64,000 bases of DNA from NCBI RefSeq assembly GCF_900109075.1, contig NZ_FNYS01000006.1, forward strand, positions 120,251 through 184,250, read 5' to 3'. Under the pieces are notes generated by a model. The model was not told the origin of the DNA. It was given only the letters and a program-made list of their open reading frames with translations, and searched no databases. A program made the position numbers and the translations under genes. Of this stretch, positions 44,659 through 53,156 are shown piece after piece. The stretch is from Myroides marinus (GTDB taxonomy: Bacteria; Bacteroidota; Bacteroidia; Flavobacteriales; Flavobacteriaceae). The number at the start of each line of letters is the position of its first letter. Position 1 is the stretch's first letter.

Positions 44659-44680
44659 AGCCACCGATATATCGGTGGCT
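44659..44680 (-). terminator. terminator of the 33-codon peptide gene
   Basis: The 22-bp perfect palindrome (arms AGCCACCGATA / TATCGGTGGCT) is followed on the minus strand by seven T's. It lies 29 bp after the peptide stop. Confidence 0.85.
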
Positions 44681-44709
44681 GTCTATATGATGTAAATAAA
44701 ATCTCTATA

Positions 44710-44811
44710 CTACCCGATACAATAACGTTTTGATGACATAGCCATACAACACATTACCATCATTACTGATGTTGAGATATTCTCATTGTATTTTAGGACT
44801 GTAATTGCCAT
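44710..44811 (-). CDS. 33-residue hydrophobic, Cys/Met-rich peptide, own transcription unit
   Basis: The ORF reads MAITVLKYNENISTSVMMV, then MCCMAMSSKRYCIG. It has a TACATTTG -7 box 41 bp upstream and a strong terminator 29 bp downstream, so it looks like a complete monocistronic gene. The second half is rich in Met and Cys (VMMVMCCMAM), with a third Cys near the end (YCIG). No known family comes to mind; it could be a signalling or modified peptide, a small membrane peptide, or a leader. Confidence 0.5.
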   Translation of the reverse strand: MAITVLKYNENISTSVMMVMCCMAMSSKRYCIG

Positions 44812-44852
44812 TTTTTAATTATTGTTTGTTTGTCTTCCTGTTTTGTATATAA

Positions 44853-44860
44853 CAAATGTA
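44853..44860 (-). promoter_or_regulatory. -7 box of the peptide gene
   Basis: Minus-strand TACATTTG fits TAnnTTTG exactly. Confidence 0.55.
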
Positions 44861-44923
44861 TTCTTTTTTCTCAAATAGCCTAATACTTATTCTCCTTTTT
44901 TTAAAATCGTTTTAAATAAGGCG

Positions 44924-45058
44924 CTAATCTTGGATAGTGATATTGATGTAATTTACCCATACCTGTTCTCTATCTTCATTCTTTTGAAAGCTTTTAAGCA
45001 TGAATTCCCTGTTATAAGTTACATACTCATTAAAGTAGAGTTTGTTATTTACCACTAC
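44924..45058 (-). pseudogene. C-terminal scrap of an unknown gene
   Basis: A 44-codon open stretch (VVVNNKLYFNEYVTYNREFM, then LKSFQKNEDREQVWVNYINI) ends in TAG and begins directly after a stop. It has no start but reads like genuine protein. Probably the tail of a degraded gene. Confidence 0.35.
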
Positions 45059-45067
45059 CTAAGTAAA

Positions 45068-45732
45068 TTAAAAATAACAATAAATAAAGAAGTGAATATA
45101 GTTAAATAAGGTGTGGATTATACCACAAATCAGAATATTCTGTTTAGTTACTTTAGTTAAGTAACCAAAATATAATGAAGCTATAAAAACTAGAATAATA
45201 GCTAGTATAGCATTGTAAAACGGCATGATGTAAAAGAAAACAATATGTGTTATAGTCATTAATATAAAGGTAATTATATTACTTATATTAAAGTTTTTAT
45301 TTAATCTATTGTTTTGGTTTCTAGATAAGGTAAAATCAATCCTCTGTATAGTATCTCTTCACCAAATGCTTTAATAGGAAATGAAATGGAGAGATAAAAT
45401 ATGATATTCTGTAGATAATCATTTCTCATCTCTTTAGAAGCATCTAAGAGGTTCTGTGTAATATTAATACCTACAAAAAGTATTATCATTATCACTGTAT
45501 AAATAATAAGACGTGTAGTATTTCCTGTAATTCTAAATTTTTTAAAATAGTAAGTAGGTAACTTATATTTCTTTATTAAGAATCTACAAATAACAATCAA
45601 TACAATCGAAAAGACAACAGATCTGTATTCGGTATTATCGATGAAGAATAGAGATAGGTATACCAATGTACAACTAGCATAAATAACAAAAAAGAGTAAT
45701 ATAGGAAAGATAACTTTATTAGATAATTGCAC
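45068..45732 (-). pseudogene. CPBP-family intramembrane protease, frameshifted
   Basis: The first part (45732-45301; the first start in frame is GTG at 45732) has several membrane helices and the catalytic motif EEILYRG, then stops at TAA after LETKTID. The frame one base away continues without a gap (NKNFNISNIITFILMTITHI..., ending at 45068) and holds the second and third motifs (THIVFF and IIHTLFNYIHF). A one-base indel in the A/T-rich stretch near 45290-45300 splits an otherwise complete CPBP (CAAX-like) protease. Confidence 0.7.
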
Positions 45733-45801
45733 AGTATGATAATGGTTAATAGATTATTATATACATTTACTAAGATAACAACATATTCACATTTTAAGGT
45801 T

Positions 45802-46425
45802 ATGGAAAACAAATATTGGTATGGTTTATTAGTTTTTATTGTTCTAAGTTTTATAATGAGGAAGATATCTAGAGGTTCTTCAAATAAAATAGACACTGTA
45901 TCTATTGAAAGGAATATACGTCTAGGAAAGGAACTAGTTGCTAGTGGTTACTTAGATTATGCTACTCCAAAAGATAAAGATTCATTAGAGACAGAGATTA
46001 TAACCTCTTTTGATATTTACGACGATGAAATTAATAAATATATTCATATTGATGCAGAAAGTCTTGCAGAGTATAATTTTGATTTCTTTCTACCTCGTTT
46101 AAATGAGGTTTTAGACAATAGAGGTGTGAAAATTGAAATAGAATTACCTACTGATTATGAACAAACCAATGATATAATAGTTAATGGCGAGAGAATAAAT
46201 CTATATACCCAGTATGACTTAAAACACAATCTAATTTGGGAAACCGCTGCTAATAATTTTTTTGAAAGGCTAAATGAGATTCTAAAGAGCAAAGGATTAA
46301 ATGAACAGTTCTATTTACTCTATGGAGGTAATGATTTAGCAACCCTTCTTTTGACCAATGAACAGTATAGAATTATCGCGCTATACTATAAAGGAAATGA
46401 GAATGAGATACCATATTTACCTTAG
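45802..46425 (+). CDS. hypothetical membrane-anchored protein
   Basis: 207 residues from the ATG at 45802 (MENKYWYGLLVFIVLSFIMR); the ORF upstream overlaps the CPBP gene and is ignored. One N-terminal membrane helix is followed by a soluble, acidic domain (DIYDDEINKYIHIDAESLAE, LLTNEQYRIIALYYKG). Family unknown. Confidence 0.65.
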   Translation: MENKYWYGLLVFIVLSFIMRKISRGSSNKIDTVSIERNIRLGKELVASGYLDYATPKDKDSLETEIITSFDIYDDEINKYIHIDAESLAEYNFDFFLPRLNEVLDNRGVKIEIELPTDYEQTNDIIVNGERINLYTQYDLKHNLIWETAANNFFERLNEILKSKGLNEQFYLLYGGNDLATLLLTNEQYRIIALYYKGNENEIPYLP

Positions 46426-46483
46426 TAAGGTGATCTTATTTCTTTAGTAGTTTGTATTATTCAGAGTCTTATCTTTAATTGCT

Positions 46484-46750
46484 ATGTTTTATATTTATAC
46501 AATATTTTTCCCTTTACTAATTGTTGGTTTTGTGTTTTTAATTAACTGTAAAATAACTTCTTACATAAGTATATTAAATGGATTGTTTAAGTCTATTTTA
46601 CCTTTATATCTTTATGCTTTTATCTTATATTTTGTAGATATGGAAAACTATATTGATACAGGATGGTCATTTTATAGTATCATGTTTTTTTTGATACCTT
46701 GTTCCATCATAGCCTCGTTAGTTCGACTTTATTATTATCTGAAGAAATAA
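46484..46750 (+). CDS. small membrane protein
   Basis: 88 residues with three predicted membrane helices (FYIYTIFFPLLIVGFVFLIN, ILPLYLYAFILYFVD and FYSIMFFLIPCSIIASLV). It sits 58 bp after the previous gene. Function unknown. Confidence 0.55.
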   Translation: MFYIYTIFFPLLIVGFVFLINCKITSYISILNGLFKSILPLYLYAFILYFVDMENYIDTGWSFYSIMFFLIPCSIIASLVRLYYYLKK

Positions 46751-46807
46751 ACATTATGTAATTAATTATACTTAATCATAGGTCATTAATTCATTACCCC
46801 CAAACTT

Positions 46808-47500
46808 ATGAACATCTACTCTTACCACTTAGTCAAAGTATCATTCTTCACAGGCGTAAAAAACTTATTGTTTCCTTTTAAGGCAAAGGGATTGTTGTAT
46901 TCAGATGTAATGGCTAATATGCGATTAGGGTCACCTATATTTTCACTTTCAAGACTGATTGTAACAGAGATAGCCGTTTTTGCACAATGGGAAGATGAAA
47001 AGGCTTTAAACGACTTTTTAGCTAATACCCCCTTTGGTAAACAATTTAGTAAAGGCTGGTTTGTCAAACTAAGACTTGTAAGGCAATGGGGAAGTATTTT
47101 AGGACTTGTTGTACAAGACTTATCTAATGAAAGTGAGATAGATGATTCTCCTGTGGTTGCTATTACAATAGCTAAAATGAGATTATTACAAATACCAAGA
47201 TTTATAAAATGGGGACGACCTGTTGAGAAGTTAGTACGTGACCATTCAGGAATTACCTTAGCCTCAGCGTCTATTCGTTTTCCAAATACAGTATCTACAT
47301 TTTCTATTTGGAAAACTACTAAAGAAATGACAGATATGGTAAGAGGGCATAGTAATACTCCTAAACCTAAAAGACATGTCGATGCGATGAAAGAAAGAGA
47401 TAGAAAGGACTTTCACTATGAGTTTACTACTCTGCGATTTATGATACTTTCAGAGTCAGGACAGTGGAATGGAAATGATAATTATACTAAAAGTAAATAG
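46808..47500 (+). CDS. spheroidene-monooxygenase (CrtA)-like protein
   Basis: 230 residues. The pattern PVVAITIAKMRLLQIPRFIK, then SGITLASASIRFPNTVSTFS, IWKTTKEMTDMVRGH and HYEFTTLRFMILSESGQWN follows CrtA-type spheroidene monooxygenases (an ABM-related heme fold). Stand-alone CrtA-like proteins occur in non-phototrophs with unknown substrates. It overlaps the next gene by about 30 bp. Confidence 0.72.
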   Translation: MNIYSYHLVKVSFFTGVKNLLFPFKAKGLLYSDVMANMRLGSPIFSLSRLIVTEIAVFAQWEDEKALNDFLANTPFGKQFSKGWFVKLRLVRQWGSILGLVVQDLSNESEIDDSPVVAITIAKMRLLQIPRFIKWGRPVEKLVRDHSGITLASASIRFPNTVSTFSIWKTTKEMTDMVRGHSNTPKPKRHVDAMKERDRKDFHYEFTTLRFMILSESGQWNGNDNYTKSK

Positions 47501-48365
47501 TTTGTTTTTAAAGATTAAAAGGCAGAAGATTCAAGATTATCTAACTCAATTGTGGGTATCTGTAGGAGGTAGAGAGATAACTCCTCTTAGAGAAGTATGG
47601 CTTATAGGACCACTGGGAAAGGTAAACGGTATTGGTAAAGAATTTGTCTATCAACTAGCAAAGGAAGAAAACCTTATTATAGAGGAAAGTTCCTCTTCAA
47701 AAGGACTATTATCTTCTATTAAAGACTTGAATCTATCAACAGATGAGTTAGCTAAATTAGATGAAGATATTATTGATTTTTACGAGCATACTTCTGACTA
47801 TGACGTCTTGTTTTCTCTGAAGTGGAATCCTTTGTTTAAGTACTTTGGTTTCTTGGTAGGTAAGTTGTTTAGTAATAGAATTAATCAGCTCAATATACCT
47901 GCTAACAATATTTCACAAGATCAAATTATTGACAACCAAATTATACATCTTATTTCTCCTGATAACAAAGAAGTAAAGCATACGATATGGTTTAGAACTT
48001 TTAAGGACAGTGATACTGTGTTGTATTCAGGTATATATAGCACATGTAGTATTCCCTCTGGTAAAACTTGTATTAAAGCAGTTTTTCCTTTACCTAATGG
48101 TAGTGCTACAGTTATTTTATCACCAGAAGTAGGATCAAATGGAGAGTTAATACTCAACTCTAAAGGAAAGCAGTTTGGCGAAGCAGGCTTTTACTTTCTA
48201 CTTAAGAATCTTAAAGAGGAGTATCGAAGTAAGTATATTTCTACTTTTCACGATAGATTGGTTGTATATAAGAAGAACAATGATCTTGGCGCTATACAAA
48301 ATCTAAAGTTATGGAATCTAAATGTATTAACTATTCAGTATAAGTTAAGCAGAAGAAAAGAGTAA
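47469..48365 (+). CDS. hypothetical protein coupled to the CrtA-like gene
   Basis: 298 residues if ATG 47469 is used (a second ATG is at 47475). It overlaps the CrtA-like gene in another frame, implying coupling. Basic N-terminus (LKIKRQKIQDYLTQLWVSVG), acidic middle (DELAKLDEDIIDFYEHTSDY) and a beta-rich C-terminal half (IYSTCSIPSGKTCIKAVFPL, GSATVILSPEVGSNGELIL). No signal peptide. Family not recognised. Confidence 0.65.
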   Translation: MEMIIILKVNSLFLKIKRQKIQDYLTQLWVSVGGREITPLREVWLIGPLGKVNGIGKEFVYQLAKEENLIIEESSSSKGLLSSIKDLNLSTDELAKLDEDIIDFYEHTSDYDVLFSLKWNPLFKYFGFLVGKLFSNRINQLNIPANNISQDQIIDNQIIHLISPDNKEVKHTIWFRTFKDSDTVLYSGIYSTCSIPSGKTCIKAVFPLPNGSATVILSPEVGSNGELILNSKGKQFGEAGFYFLLKNLKEEYRSKYISTFHDRLVVYKKNNDLGAIQNLKLWNLNVLTIQYKLSRRKE

Positions 48366-48371
48366 TCCTCT

Positions 48372-48926
48372 TTACCTCAACGACAACCACATCTTCATAT
48401 TATCATAGTACCTATCATTATCCTTAATAAAGTCTGGAATTACACCCACTTCTTTAAAGCCTAACTTTTGGTATAGCGCTATACCACTTTTGTTTTCTGT
48501 ATAAACGTCTAAAGAGATAATTTCTAAGGGACTATTTTTAGCCCATTCTAAGGCAGTTTTTAATAATGTGGTACCAACACCTGTATTTCGCCAATTCATT
48601 GCTATACCCATGCCTAAAACAGCTGTATGAAACATTGTACTTCTATGGTGTCCAGTAAGATCAAGGTTGCCGATTAGTTCACCTTGGTACTCAGCAACTA
48701 ACATTAAAGAGTTAGGTGAGGTATTTAATTGATTGATCCAGTTTGCAATATCTCTAGGTGTTTTTGTAAAATCTATAGCATTTAATGGAATATACTCAGA
48801 GTTGTCTAAGTATTCTTTTATCAAAGCCAATAGAGTAGTACTGTCATTTATAGTAGCTAGTCTTATGGTTATTTGCGTACCATTCTTTAGCGTTGTAGTA
48901 AAGGGAAGTAAAGACATAGTTATCAT
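48372..48926 (-). CDS. GNAT-family N-acetyltransferase
   Basis: A 184-residue GNAT: TIRLATINDSTTLLALIKEY, LMLVAEYQGELIGNLDLTGH, acetyl-CoA loop AMNWRNTGVGTTLLKTALEW, and ISLDVYTENKSGIALYQKLG with the terminal FKEVGVIPDF. The GVGTTLL loop is a weaker variant of Q/RxxGxG/A. Substrate unknown. Confidence 0.92.
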   Translation of the reverse strand: MITMSLLPFTTTLKNGTQITIRLATINDSTTLLALIKEYLDNSEYIPLNAIDFTKTPRDIANWINQLNTSPNSLMLVAEYQGELIGNLDLTGHHRSTMFHTAVLGMGIAMNWRNTGVGTTLLKTALEWAKNSPLEIISLDVYTENKSGIALYQKLGFKEVGVIPDFIKDNDRYYDNMKMWLSLR

Positions 48927-49101
48927 TTATTAATACTAACAATTTAATACATAAAAGATTACTGTGCAAGATGTGAAATCTGAGTTTATTTAGCATATTG
49001 TTATATTCTGTTCTGTATAAAATATTGTACTTTCACTTTGTTAATATTAGTAGCAAACCCTTATATGGACTAGTACTGATACAAATTATAAACTCACAGA
49101 A

Positions 49102-50064
49102 ATGAAAATTACAATACTAGATGATTATCAAAACGTTATTGAAAATCTACAATGCTATAAATTATTAGAAGGACAACAAGTAGAGATTATTCACCATTTT
49201 GAGAAAGATGTAGATAAGTTAGCTGAACTCCTAAAGGATACTGAGATAGTTGTACTGACTAGAGAGCGAACAGAGGTATCTGAAGCCCTTTTGAGTAAAT
49301 TACCTAAGTTAAAGTTAATTAGCCAAACAGGTAAAATATCTAACCACCTGAATCTGTCTATATGTACTGAACATAAGGTGGCAGTAGCTGAAGGAATAGG
49401 TTCTCCTGTGGCTCCATCAGAGCTTACTTGGACACTTATATTAAATACGATTAGAAAGGTTCCTCAAGCTGTTCAGGCAATGAAAGAAGGTAAGTGGCAA
49501 ACCAATATAGGGCGTAGTGTACATGGCAAGACGATTGGTATCTGGGGATATGGTAAGATAGGACAACAACTAGCCCAGTATGCAAAGGTGTTTGGAGCAA
49601 ATGTCTTAGTATGGGGGAGTGAGAACTCTAGAGCTAAGGCTGTAGAAGATGGATTCTTTAGCGCAAATTCTAAAGAAGAGTTCTTCCAGTCTGCTGATAT
49701 CATAACCGTGAATCTAAGATTGAATAAAGATACTTATGGTATAGTCAAGGAAAGTGATTTGAGACAAATGAAATCCAATGCTGTATTAGTTAATACAGCT
49801 AGAGCCGAATTAATAGAAAAAGGAGCGTTAATCAATGTTTTGAGAAGTGGTCAGCAACTATTAGTAGGAGTAGATGTGTATGAGGAAGAACCTATATATG
49901 ATGTTAATCATGAGCTGTTGAAATATGATAATGTTGTATGTACACCTCATATAGGCTATGTAGAGGAATCTAGCTATGAGCTTTATTTTGAGAAGGCTTT
50001 TGAGAATGTAATTAATTATATAAATGGGAACCCTAGTAATATAGCTAACCCTGAAGTATTATAA
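49102..50064 (+). CDS. D-2-hydroxyacid dehydrogenase family protein
   Basis: A 320-residue PGDH-type dehydrogenase: NAD-binding GIWGYGKIGQQLAQYAKVFG, catalytic Arg in VNLRLNKDTYGIV, Glu in VDVYEEEPIYD and His in CTPHIGYVEESSYE. It oxidises or reduces a 2-hydroxy/2-keto acid. Followed by a terminator 13 bp after the stop. Confidence 0.93.
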   Translation: MKITILDDYQNVIENLQCYKLLEGQQVEIIHHFEKDVDKLAELLKDTEIVVLTRERTEVSEALLSKLPKLKLISQTGKISNHLNLSICTEHKVAVAEGIGSPVAPSELTWTLILNTIRKVPQAVQAMKEGKWQTNIGRSVHGKTIGIWGYGKIGQQLAQYAKVFGANVLVWGSENSRAKAVEDGFFSANSKEEFFQSADIITVNLRLNKDTYGIVKESDLRQMKSNAVLVNTARAELIEKGALINVLRSGQQLLVGVDVYEEEPIYDVNHELLKYDNVVCTPHIGYVEESSYELYFEKAFENVINYINGNPSNIANPEVL

Positions 50065-50077
50065 GGTATATAAAAGT

Positions 50078-50104
50078 AAAGGACTACTGATTCAGTAGTC
50101 CTTT
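50078..50104. terminator. terminator after the dehydrogenase
   Basis: AAAGGACTACTGA (50078-50090), one T, then TCAGTAGTCCTTT (50092-50104). Confidence 0.85.
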
Positions 50105-50141
50105 ATTTGTTTAAAAGAAATTTTAATATTTATATAGAACC

Positions 50142-51326
50142 CTATGGGTTAAATATCAGTAGCGTAAATACGGCAAATAATACTAAGTGCATAATTCCCA
50201 TAATTGGAGTAGTACGCTTACCTAAGAATGTCATAAGGCTTAACAGAAGCGTAATAACAAATAAGATAGTCTCTGTGCTTGTCATTCCAAATAAAACTGT
50301 TTTGCCGGTGATTAATCCGATGATTAATACAGAAGGGACTGTAAGCCCTACAGTAGAAACAAAGGCTCCGTGACAAAGGTTTATCGCGCGTTGAAACTCG
50401 TTGTTTAAAGCAGCTTTGATAGCTGTCATTGATTCAGGTGTAAATACGATTACTGCTACTAATACTCCTCCTAATAGAGTAGGTAAGTTCGCGGCTTTTA
50501 TTCCATAGTCTACCACCACTGCCATATTATGTGATAGCAATACAATAGGTAGTATCATTCCAATTAGAATAATAGAGCGTATCCATATTTCTTTCTTTCC
50601 TCCTGTAGAATGGTTTTCGTCTTCTGAAGTAATATTAGCCATATCTCTTTCCATATATGGGATTTCCATTGATCCTTCTTTTGGCTGTACATATAAATGC
50701 TTGTATCCCTTCATCTGGAAGTATAAGAATAGAGCATATAATAGAATGATAAATGCTGCTAGCCCGATAGCTTGTGTATTGCTAAACATTCCACCTCCAG
50801 CACCTTGAATATAATTAGGTAATAACAATCCTATTCCACCTAACATAATTATCATTGCTAGATAAGACATTGTTCCTTGTGCATTGTACTCCTGCTCACC
50901 ATACTTTAATCCACCTAATAAGATACACAGACCTATTACCAGGTTCATAATGATCATCATTACAGAAAAGATAGAGTCTTTACCAATAGTAGGATTCTCT
51001 CCAGGGCCTAACATAACAGCAGAGATAAGAATTACCTCTATAGATACAATAGACAAAGTTAGAATTAAGGTACCAAAAGGTTCTCCTAATTTATGAGCCA
51101 GTTCATCAGCTTCTTTTACCACTCCAAATGCAGCTCCTACAATTGTTAGCAACAATACTAAGAATACTGTAGTCGCTAGCAGAGGAGTTAATGTATCTCC
51201 TGTAATAGCTCCTCCTAAAGTCATAAACAATATTACAATTAGCCATACTGCTATTAGTCGTATTCTGGTTTTAGCTGGAAATATACTTGCTAAGGATAAG
51301 TTATTCATTGCATTGTTTTTTGTCAT
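50142..51326 (-). CDS. calcium/proton antiporter (ChaA-like)
   Basis: A 394-residue membrane protein with about eleven helices and two CaCA-type alpha-repeats: ELAHKLGEPFGTLILTLSIV, SIEVILISAVML, and VFTPESMTAIKAALNNEFQR, AINLCHGAFVSTVGLTVP. The acidic residues in these repeats bind the cation. A hydrophilic loop (about 215-245) separates the halves. Matches ChaA ionic transporters. A -7-like box lies at 51352-51359. Confidence 0.9.
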   Translation of the reverse strand: MTKNNAMNNLSLASIFPAKTRIRLIAVWLIVILFMTLGGAITGDTLTPLLATTVFLVLLLTIVGAAFGVVKEADELAHKLGEPFGTLILTLSIVSIEVILISAVMLGPGENPTIGKDSIFSVMMIIMNLVIGLCILLGGLKYGEQEYNAQGTMSYLAMIIMLGGIGLLLPNYIQGAGGGMFSNTQAIGLAAFIILLYALFLYFQMKGYKHLYVQPKEGSMEIPYMERDMANITSEDENHSTGGKKEIWIRSIILIGMILPIVLLSHNMAVVVDYGIKAANLPTLLGGVLVAVIVFTPESMTAIKAALNNEFQRAINLCHGAFVSTVGLTVPSVLIIGLITGKTVLFGMTSTETILFVITLLLSLMTFLGKRTTPIMGIMHLVLFAVFTLLIFNP

Positions 51327-51351
51327 AGTTCATACGTTTTATTTAACAGCT

Positions 51352-51359
51352 CAAAAATA
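51352..51359 (-). promoter_or_regulatory. -7 box of the antiporter gene
   Basis: Minus-strand TATTTTTG fits TAnnTTTG, 26 bp before the start. The rest of 51360-51608 holds no convincing gene. Confidence 0.5.
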
Positions 51360-51608
51360 TTGCCATTAAGGGTATTTTGATTTATCAAATGATAAATAAT
51401 GAAAAGGGGAATAGAATTAACAATTTGGAACGAGGAATGAATAATGAGGAATGTCTGCGATACTATATTATGTTCTGTAAGTCAATGTTGAGACACAATA
51501 GACCTTCCTTCTCCTGGCTCATCATTCATAATATCCACTGGATATTAATTATTCTGCCCTGTCTACCAAAAAGGGATAATAAACCCACTCCAACCAAAAA
51601 TCACAATA

Positions 51609-52034
51609 TCACGAAACTTCATATCGCTCTTTTACAAACGCAATAGATTCCAAACACAAGGTTTCTAAAGCTTCTATATTAATATCTGATAGTTTCTTCA
51701 TATAGATACAAGCTTTTCCCATTTTATAATTACCTAAACTTTCTAAAGTAGCCCTACTTTTTTCAGTATCTGAGAATACATATAAAGAGAATTTATCTTT
51801 ACGGGGAGAGAACCCAAGAATAGGAGCGTCACCTTCATGCCCACTAGCGTATTTATAGTGATAGTTCCCAAAACCAATAATAGTAGGTCCCCACATTTTA
51901 GGTTCAAAACCAGACCACTGTTTTAGTAAATCGATAAGCTGTAAACTGTCTATCTTCTTTTGTTCGCTGTCTACATACGAATCAATAAAAGAGATTACAT
52001 CTTCCCCTGTATATGTTGTTTTTGTTTTAGCCAT
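51609..52034 (-). CDS. DUF1801-domain protein
   Basis: A 141-residue YdhG/DUF1801-type protein: AKTKTTYTGEDVISFIDSYV, GPTIIGFGNYHYKYASGHEG, FSPRKDKFSLYVFSD and GKACIYMKKLSDINIEALE. The family is related to frataxin-like/YdhG folds; function poorly defined. Single gene. Confidence 0.9.
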   Translation of the reverse strand: MAKTKTTYTGEDVISFIDSYVDSEQKKIDSLQLIDLLKQWSGFEPKMWGPTIIGFGNYHYKYASGHEGDAPILGFSPRKDKFSLYVFSDTEKSRATLESLGNYKMGKACIYMKKLSDINIEALETLCLESIAFVKERYEVS

Positions 52035-52409
52035 TAGTAGTAAGTGTTTATTAGAGAATTAAGATAGTTATTTTTTTGGTTCTATGTGTTTTCGTTGTTT
52101 TGTTGTTTCGTTTTTTTTGGATACAGATTACGTCTATGTAGAGGCGAATAGCAATTTGTCCGCATGATATGAAACGTGTAACATGAATCTTATTAATCAT
52201 TAAATCCTTTAATCTTAATTCAGACAATAAAAGAAGAAAAAGGGAACAAGGAACGCATTATAAATCCGCTCCAACACAAAACAACAACCAATAAAACAAA
52301 AAAACGGACACTATTACAGTATCCGTTTTTGGCTCTAATAAGTCAGACTTATTAACGACTAAGTAGGTAAGTGGTCTACTTGGTGTTATTGTGAATGGTG
52401 TTGAGGTTA
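52035..52409. other. gap with stacked hairpins after pstB
   Basis: No gene seen. Besides the terminator at 52301-52330, two further hairpins are present: TAATAAGTC(52336-52344)/GACTTATTA(52346-52354) and AAGTAG(52361-52366)/CTACTT(52376-52381). Confidence 0.5.
52301..52330. terminator. terminator of the pst operon
   Basis: AAAACGGACACT pairs with AGTATCCGTTTT (one mismatch), with A/T-runs on both sides. Confidence 0.75.
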
Positions 52410-53156
52410 TTAACCAAATACACCATTGATATAATTCTTTGTCATTTCGTGTTTAGGGTTCTCGAAGATATCCTGTGTAGGACCACTCTCTTTTACTTCT
52501 CCTAAATACATAAAGTACGTATGGTCAGCGATACGCTGCGCCTGTTGCATATTATGTGTTACGATAGCGATTGTATATTTCTCCTTTAAGTGAAGGATTA
52601 ACTCCTCAATCTTAATTGTACTTACAGGGTCAAGTGCCGAACATGGCTCATCCATTAAGATAACTTCTGGGCGTAGGGCTACAGCTCTGGCAATACACAG
52701 ACGTTGTTGTTGTCCACCAGATAAGCGGTGAGCAGGCATCTTTAAATCGTCTTTTACTTCATCCCATAAGAAGGCTTCTGTTAGCGCTTTCTCAATTACA
52801 CTTTTATCATGTGGAAGATTATTGATCTTTAATCCGTACGCGATATTGTCATAAATACTCTTAGGAAAAGGGTTTGCCTTTTGGAATACCATTCCTATGC
52901 GCTTTCTAATTTCCGTTACAGGTACATTCTTAGAATAAATGTCCATGTCTTCTAACTTTAGAGAACCTTGTATTTTAGCGTAAGGTACTAAGTCATGCAT
53001 ACGGTTAAAGCTTCTTAGCAGTGTACTCTTTCCACAACCAGATGGCCCAATAAGAGCTGTAATCTTGTTCTCTTCAAATTCTACACTTACATTTTTTAAA
53101 ACTTGTTTAGTTGCAAAACTAATGTTTAGGTTTTCAGCAGATAATTTAGTTTTCAT
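52410..53156 (-). CDS. pstB: phosphate ABC transporter ATP-binding protein PstB
   Basis: A 248-residue ABC ATPase. Walker A GPSGCGKST, Q-loop GMVFQKANPFPKSIYDNIAY, signature LSGGQQQRLCIARAVAL and Walker B VILMDEPCSALDP. The PFPKSIYDN segment is typical of PstB. Powers high-affinity phosphate import. Overlaps pstA by 11 bp. phoU, usually next, is absent; hairpins follow. Confidence 0.97.
   Translation of the reverse strand: MKTKLSAENLNISFATKQVLKNVSVEFEENKITALIGPSGCGKSTLLRSFNRMHDLVPYAKIQGSLKLEDMDIYSKNVPVTEIRKRIGMVFQKANPFPKSIYDNIAYGLKINNLPHDKSVIEKALTEAFLWDEVKDDLKMPAHRLSGGQQQRLCIARAVALRPEVILMDEPCSALDPVSTIKIEELILHLKEKYTIAIVTHNMQQAQRIADHTYFMYLGEVKESGPTQDIFENPKHEMTKNYINGVFG

Noticed and set aside
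51377..51646. 89-codon ORF between the antiporter and DUF1801 genes
   Set aside because: Odd composition, overlaps the DUF1801 gene end, no start signal.
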